Of a stretch of DNA of 17,213 nucleotides, positions 10,601 to 15,392 are shown piece after piece. Below the pieces are notes generated by a model. It saw only the letters and a list, made by a program, of their open reading frames with translations, did no database searches and had not been told where the DNA came from. The DNA lies in assembly GCA_003573635.1 (NCBI GenBank), contig QUTJ01031756.1:1-17213 (forward strand), written 5' to 3'. The translations under genes and the position numbers were made by a program. Within the stretch, counting starts at the first letter, position 1. Each line of letters starts with the position of its first letter. The DNA comes from Goniomonas avonlea (lineage: Eukaryota > Cryptophyceae > Goniomonadida > Goniomonadaceae).

Positions 10601-13600
10601 AAAAGGACGTGTCGCCCGAAACTGACACCCTGGCAGCTCGGCCAGGGCAACTGTCACTGGAGGGTCTCTGGGGGTGCTGGCTACGGTGCAAGGAGGTGCT
10701 CGCACCATCCCTCACACCGCGCCGCTCACGCTCGATGCTTCTGGGTCACGTGACTTGGACGGCCGCCCGTTGCCTCTGCAGTTTGCCTGGACTTGCTCCT
10801 CTGCCGACCCCGGCGACGGCTGCTTCTCTGACGAAAAGTACAACGAGCTTTTGCTGACGAGTGGCCCCACTCTTGCCATCCCCGCCGCAGCTCTGCGGCT
10901 CGGGGGCGCCCTGACGACCATCGTCGTAGCAGTCAGCGCGGAGCCCGGTCCTTCTGTCTCCGTGACGCAAGTCTCGCTGACAGTCACGGCCGCCCCAGTC
11001 CCGGGCGTGACAGCAGACATTGACACTGTCGGTGGCCACCCTGTGTCGGCTGCACGGCTAGTGCTCCGAGGGTCCGTGACGCAGCCGGATGGGCGTGCCT
11101 GCGCCCCCGCCGACTCTCGATGGCAGTGGTCGGTTCAGTCAGCCGCGCTCAGCAGCCGACTAGCCGAGCCTTGGGCGTTGGCCACAGGCACGACCTCTGC
11201 AACTCTCGTGGTGCAACCCGGAGCCTTGTGGTCTGGACAGCAGTACCTGTTCTCGCTTGCTGCGAGATGTGGCGATGGTGGGATGTGGGGCTCCGCTGAG
11301 GTTCGCGTGTTTGTGCAGCCCGCGCCGAATGGCGGGGTGTGTGACGTGAGTCCAAGCGCAGGGGTTGCTGTGACAACAGCGTTCCGCATCCGGTGTCGTG
11401 ACTGGGTGAGTGCGAGCACGGACCTCCCATTGCAGTTTGCGTATTGGTTCGACACCCCCGACGCGGAGATCCCGCTCGCTAAGTCATACTCCAACACGCT
11501 CACCTCAGTCGTGCCCGCAACCCACAAGACAGCCATCGACGCGCAAGTGCGAGTGGTGGTCTCAGACGCGCACGGTGCCGCAGTGACAGCCACCGTCCGC
11601 GTGCACGTCACGCCATTTGACGACGACTCGGGGCCCGCAGAGGTTGAGGAGGCTTTCAAATCAAGCCTCATTCGCGCCGCTGCGGTCGGCAGCCTGGAAG
11701 CGGTGGGAATGCTGGCGCTCTCGTCGTGCAGTGTTCTCAACTTGGGGGCCCAGGCGATACGCGCGCCCCTCACTCGAGCCGAGCTTAACCCTGTTGTGGA
11801 CGTCGGGTTCCAGTCGGTGCCACCCCCCCCCAGCCCCACCGTCGTTCGCTTGGCAGTTCTTGACGCTCTCGCCGATGTCGCTCGGTCACGTCGCCTGAGC
11901 CCGTTCGACGTCGCCGTGTTTGCGACGGCGTTGCAGGCAGTCGTCGTGGTCCCATCGCAGCTCGACGTCCCGCTTGGGCTGTCCGCTGCCACGCTGGGCC
12001 GACTGCTGGTGGCGATGGAAAAAGGTCTGGAGCCTTGTGCGTGTGACGCCCTGGTCGATGCTGTCAGCAGCGTGCTGGTGTTGAGAGGGTTGTTCAACGA
12101 CACGGAAGTCTCGCCTGTGTTTGCCGTGCTCCGGGCGTTGGCCCTCGACATTAGGTGCGCTGGTGTTTCGTGTTGGGTGTGAATCGAACTCGAAGAGGGC
12201 AGCCTGTCAAACTGGTTACGCCTTTGTTGTAGCAGTAGCAGTGATTTGAGACGACGTCCCTTATCTGGTTGTAATCAGGACATATCAAAGCTGCAATCAC
12301 TATCTGAAGCAAAGACATTCAATTACCGATCATCATAATTCGTGGGTCTCCTGCCACCGATCATCCACCTTTATCGCCATTTTTCGATTTTGGCATTTGC
12401 TGACAGAACTGACGATTCGGGGTGTTTGATTCGGTAGAGTTGCTGTTACAATTCGATAATAGAGCATCCCCAAGACAACCCATCCCTCGTTGTCAAAAAT
12501 CCAGAAGCATCTTTGAGTGTGTTTGCTTGGTCGGCAAGTTGATCTGCCGCACAGCGAGGCCTTGGTTGCAGACCTGACCACGGACCACCTCCCCATCTCC
12601 GTCTCCAGCGCCAACGTAACTGTCTCGGCCAAGCGCTTTCACTCGTCCGTCTTGGCTGCTGGTGCGGTGGCGAGTGCCGTCAGCAGTCTGGGGTTGTCAC
12701 AGACCGCAGCTGCTGCGCTGCACGGACCACTCAGCCTCTGCAGCGTGTCCTGGGGTGTTCCGCTGCACCCGGTGCCTGCAGGAGGGACGTCGGGAAATGT
12801 CACCACTGTCTCACTCCTCGTTCAGGTGTGTGTGTTGATCGTGTCGCATGCCGTGACCCCTGTCCTCGTCTCCCACCTCCGCAGCTTCAGCAAGTGAACC
12901 TTCCTATTTTCTTTGCGGATGTCTGATCAGACTCTTGTGTGGGCGCTGGGAGAGGCGCGCTTTGGGTTGGCTGTGTCTTAACTCGCTGTGTCTTAACTCG
13001 CTCGCAGTCACAACAAACGAGTCGCCCCATCCCCGACGCCATGCTCAAGATCGGGCTCACGGTTCCCTCCATCACGAGCACGGTGTCACTTCGAGCCGCA
13101 GCGATCTCGTGGTTTGACGAATCGGAGACGCTCAGGCTATGTCGACTGTGGGACCCTACAACGTCTCGCTGGGATTCGCGGGGGTGTCTGACAGAGGAGG
13201 TGACAATCGTTTGCCCTGTATCTCAAAACACTGGATGTATTGTCTCCCTCTCTCTGTTTGCAGTTGTCGATTGCGCAAGATGTCAGGCATCACGAGGTTC
13301 CGCTGGCTGTGAGAGCGTGGAAGCCGAGGTGGCCTCATGTTTGAGTGTTTGTGGCGTGCTCGTGGTTAACTGCTCGCATGCCACAGGCACCTGGAAGCTT
13401 CATCTGTCACTGTGGCCACATGGGCGACGTAGCGGCCGTCATCGAAGTCCATCCCTCCTCCTTCGACCCTCTCCCCTCTCGCCCAGAGCTCACGTTTCTG
13501 CCGATGCCCAAGATACACTCGTTGGTGGTTCCCATCTTCGTTGCCTGTACGGTGTTTGTCTTCGCGATGCTCGGCCTTGTTGCTGCTATTGTCGACTACA

Positions 13601-15353
13601 ACATCTGGAAAAAGCTTCTTCCCTCGTCGCCTCTGACACGGTCGTTGAGTTGGCGAGGGGCGGTTGCTCGCAATCAAGAACCAGCGCAGGTGTGCATCTC
13701 TCTCCATGACCGCATGCATGGTATGAGGGGAGCGACAGTCCCAAGATTGACCTGCGAGAAATCCAAACTCCCGTCTTGATTCTGCAATGGTCTCCCCCAA
13801 ACACATTTTGGCGTTACAAACCACCCGCACCACAACAGTACCCATGTCAGGGCGACTGCAGCGCAGGGTGCACGTGTGGGGGCCTTTGGAGTCAATTTTG
13901 ACATGGTCCCATCCACTCTCCACATTACGTTGACTGAACCTCAGCCGCGAACAGTGATGGTCGAGTGTGTTGCCTTTGTTCGCCTGCCATGAGGCCAAGA
14001 TTGGGAACCGTCACACAGATTGACCCGCACGCAGATTGTGCTCAAGCACTGGGTCAACGAGATGAAGACTTGCCACACCATTGTCGGAGTCATTTTCCGA
14101 GACTCCAGCGACGGCCTCACGCGCTTCATGCGACTCGCGCTGTTCGCTTCCTACGTCCTGGCCGCGGAAGCGACTCTCGTGACCCTGTTTGGGTTTTCTG
14201 GATTTCAAGATTCCCAATGGCTGCTGGTTCGTGTCTTTGCACGGGGAGTGTGAGGTGGCGATGTGCACTGTGTGGGTTGCGCGAGGTGTGGGTGCGCAGG
14301 AAGTGTGGGTGTGGGTGAGGACTGTTGCGTGAGGCGTGGGTGCGCGGGGAGTGTTTTCTACACGGGAGTCTGGGGTGTGGTCTGGGTGTGCTGGGGAGTG
14401 GGCTGTAACTCTTTCTTGCAGATGGGTGTCATCACGTCGGTGATTCTCTTTCCATTAGTGAGCAGTATGACCCTGGTCTTTTCGAATGTGGCGCCCAAGC
14501 CAGCCATCGATCGTAAGGTGCGGTCGTTAAAACGCTCCGCATGCGAGCACTCGCACACCCACGCCGCCCCCACTCCCACTCACTCACGCTGGCACTCGTG
14601 ACCCGCTTAACCCGTAGTGACCCACCTTAACCTTAACCGTAGGCAAGGCTTGTGAAGCGAATGTCTGTGTCAGAGCAGTTCGTCGGTTTGGCGACCCCAA
14701 CTCTGCGCCCGGTGCACACAGTGTTCCAGCAGTCTCTTAGCCCAGAGGATAAGCCGCCTGGCACGCTCTCGCGGGGCAATTCGCTGACGAACATGGTGCG
14801 CCCTGTCTCGGTCTCTCTCACCTGTTCTGCTTCTCTCTGCTCCGCTTTCCTCTCTTCTTCTCCCTTCTCAGGCGGCCTCTCTTGTCCGACTCTTGACCAT
14901 TTTGTCCTGACTGACGCGTCCCGTTTGCAGGAAATATCGTCACTGACCCCCGGGCCCCTCCGCTCGCCGTCTCTCGGCCCCAAGTCGCCCTCTCCGCACG
15001 GCTCCCCCGTCAAGGGACTGGGCACACCACGGCGGCGACCGAAGTATCGAAATCCTCTCGCGACACAGCCAGAGGGAGATTCCAAGCAGAGCACACCAAG
15101 GACTCCGGCCAAAGGACGAGTTGCGGCACTGCAGGCTGCAGGTGACACCCACGGCACGGAGGCAAACCACACACTGCTACGAAACTAGACTGCTGCAATC
15201 TGATAGAGAGGCAAGCGAGCAGGCAGGGTGCCCAGGTCTGATAGAGAGGCAAGCGAGCAGGCAGGGTGCGCAAGCCTCCGTCTCGAGCCTGAGACGCTCA
15301 GTGAGCTCATTGATGGTTTTGCACTCTTGATATGGGGGTGATTTGTGTCTCTG

Positions 15354-15392
<39 letters not shown>

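Larger units (their letters stand above)
9172..11616 (+). other. REJ-type region (receptor for egg jelly family)
   Basis: It starts after the last filamin domain with a segment carrying LLTFDRDTDQA, GHCGVC, a V-C-A-W motif, LAVSLGHRAAIVPGS, then VGACDSVTLDASLSGGG and LSFQW. A second module across the next exons has C-T-S-S-A-N-L-L-F-Q-W, VQGGAR, LTLDASGSRDLDG and LQFAWTC. Repeated LDAS-x-S plus F-x-W-x-C motifs are characteristic of REJ modules in polycystin-1 relatives. Two introns (9838-10206 and 10431-10636) interrupt it. Family role: extracellular region of cell-surface receptors, first described in sea-urchin sperm. Its ligand here is unknown. Confidence 0.85.
11617..13428 (+). other. 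GAIN-like domain ending in a GPS motif
   Basis: The helical part is in the exon ending 12154. The strand-rich part (DHLPISVSSANVTVSAKR, then NVTTVSLLVQ) is in 12555-12825, and the GPS is split between 13008-13199 and 13387-13428. GPS residues: C at 13140, W at 13149, W at 13170, C at 13185, then C-H-C-G-H-M-G-D at 13405-13428. Family knowledge: GAIN domains self-cleave between L or M and a T, S or C in H-L-T/S. Here the residue after H-M is glycine, so cleavage is not expected. The fold remains likely because the cysteine and tryptophan framework is intact. Confidence 0.85.

Noticed and set aside
11135-12151. 338-codon open frame on the - strand
   Set aside because: Composition shadow of the GC-rich + strand exon. 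The product is an Ala/Ser/Thr/Arg-rich sequence with no recognisable motif.
13200-13386. Cysteine-rich continuation of the GPS exon frame
   Set aside because: It breaks the spacing between the two halves of the GPS. Splicing to 13387 gives the expected ten-residue gap.
14610-14642. Telomere-like CTTAACC repeats
   Set aside because: Only two or three imperfect units directly before an acceptor; better explained as branch-point sequence.
15199-15269. CRISPR-like repeat
   Set aside because: Only two copies with a five-base spacer inside a eukaryotic intron; a simple tandem duplication.
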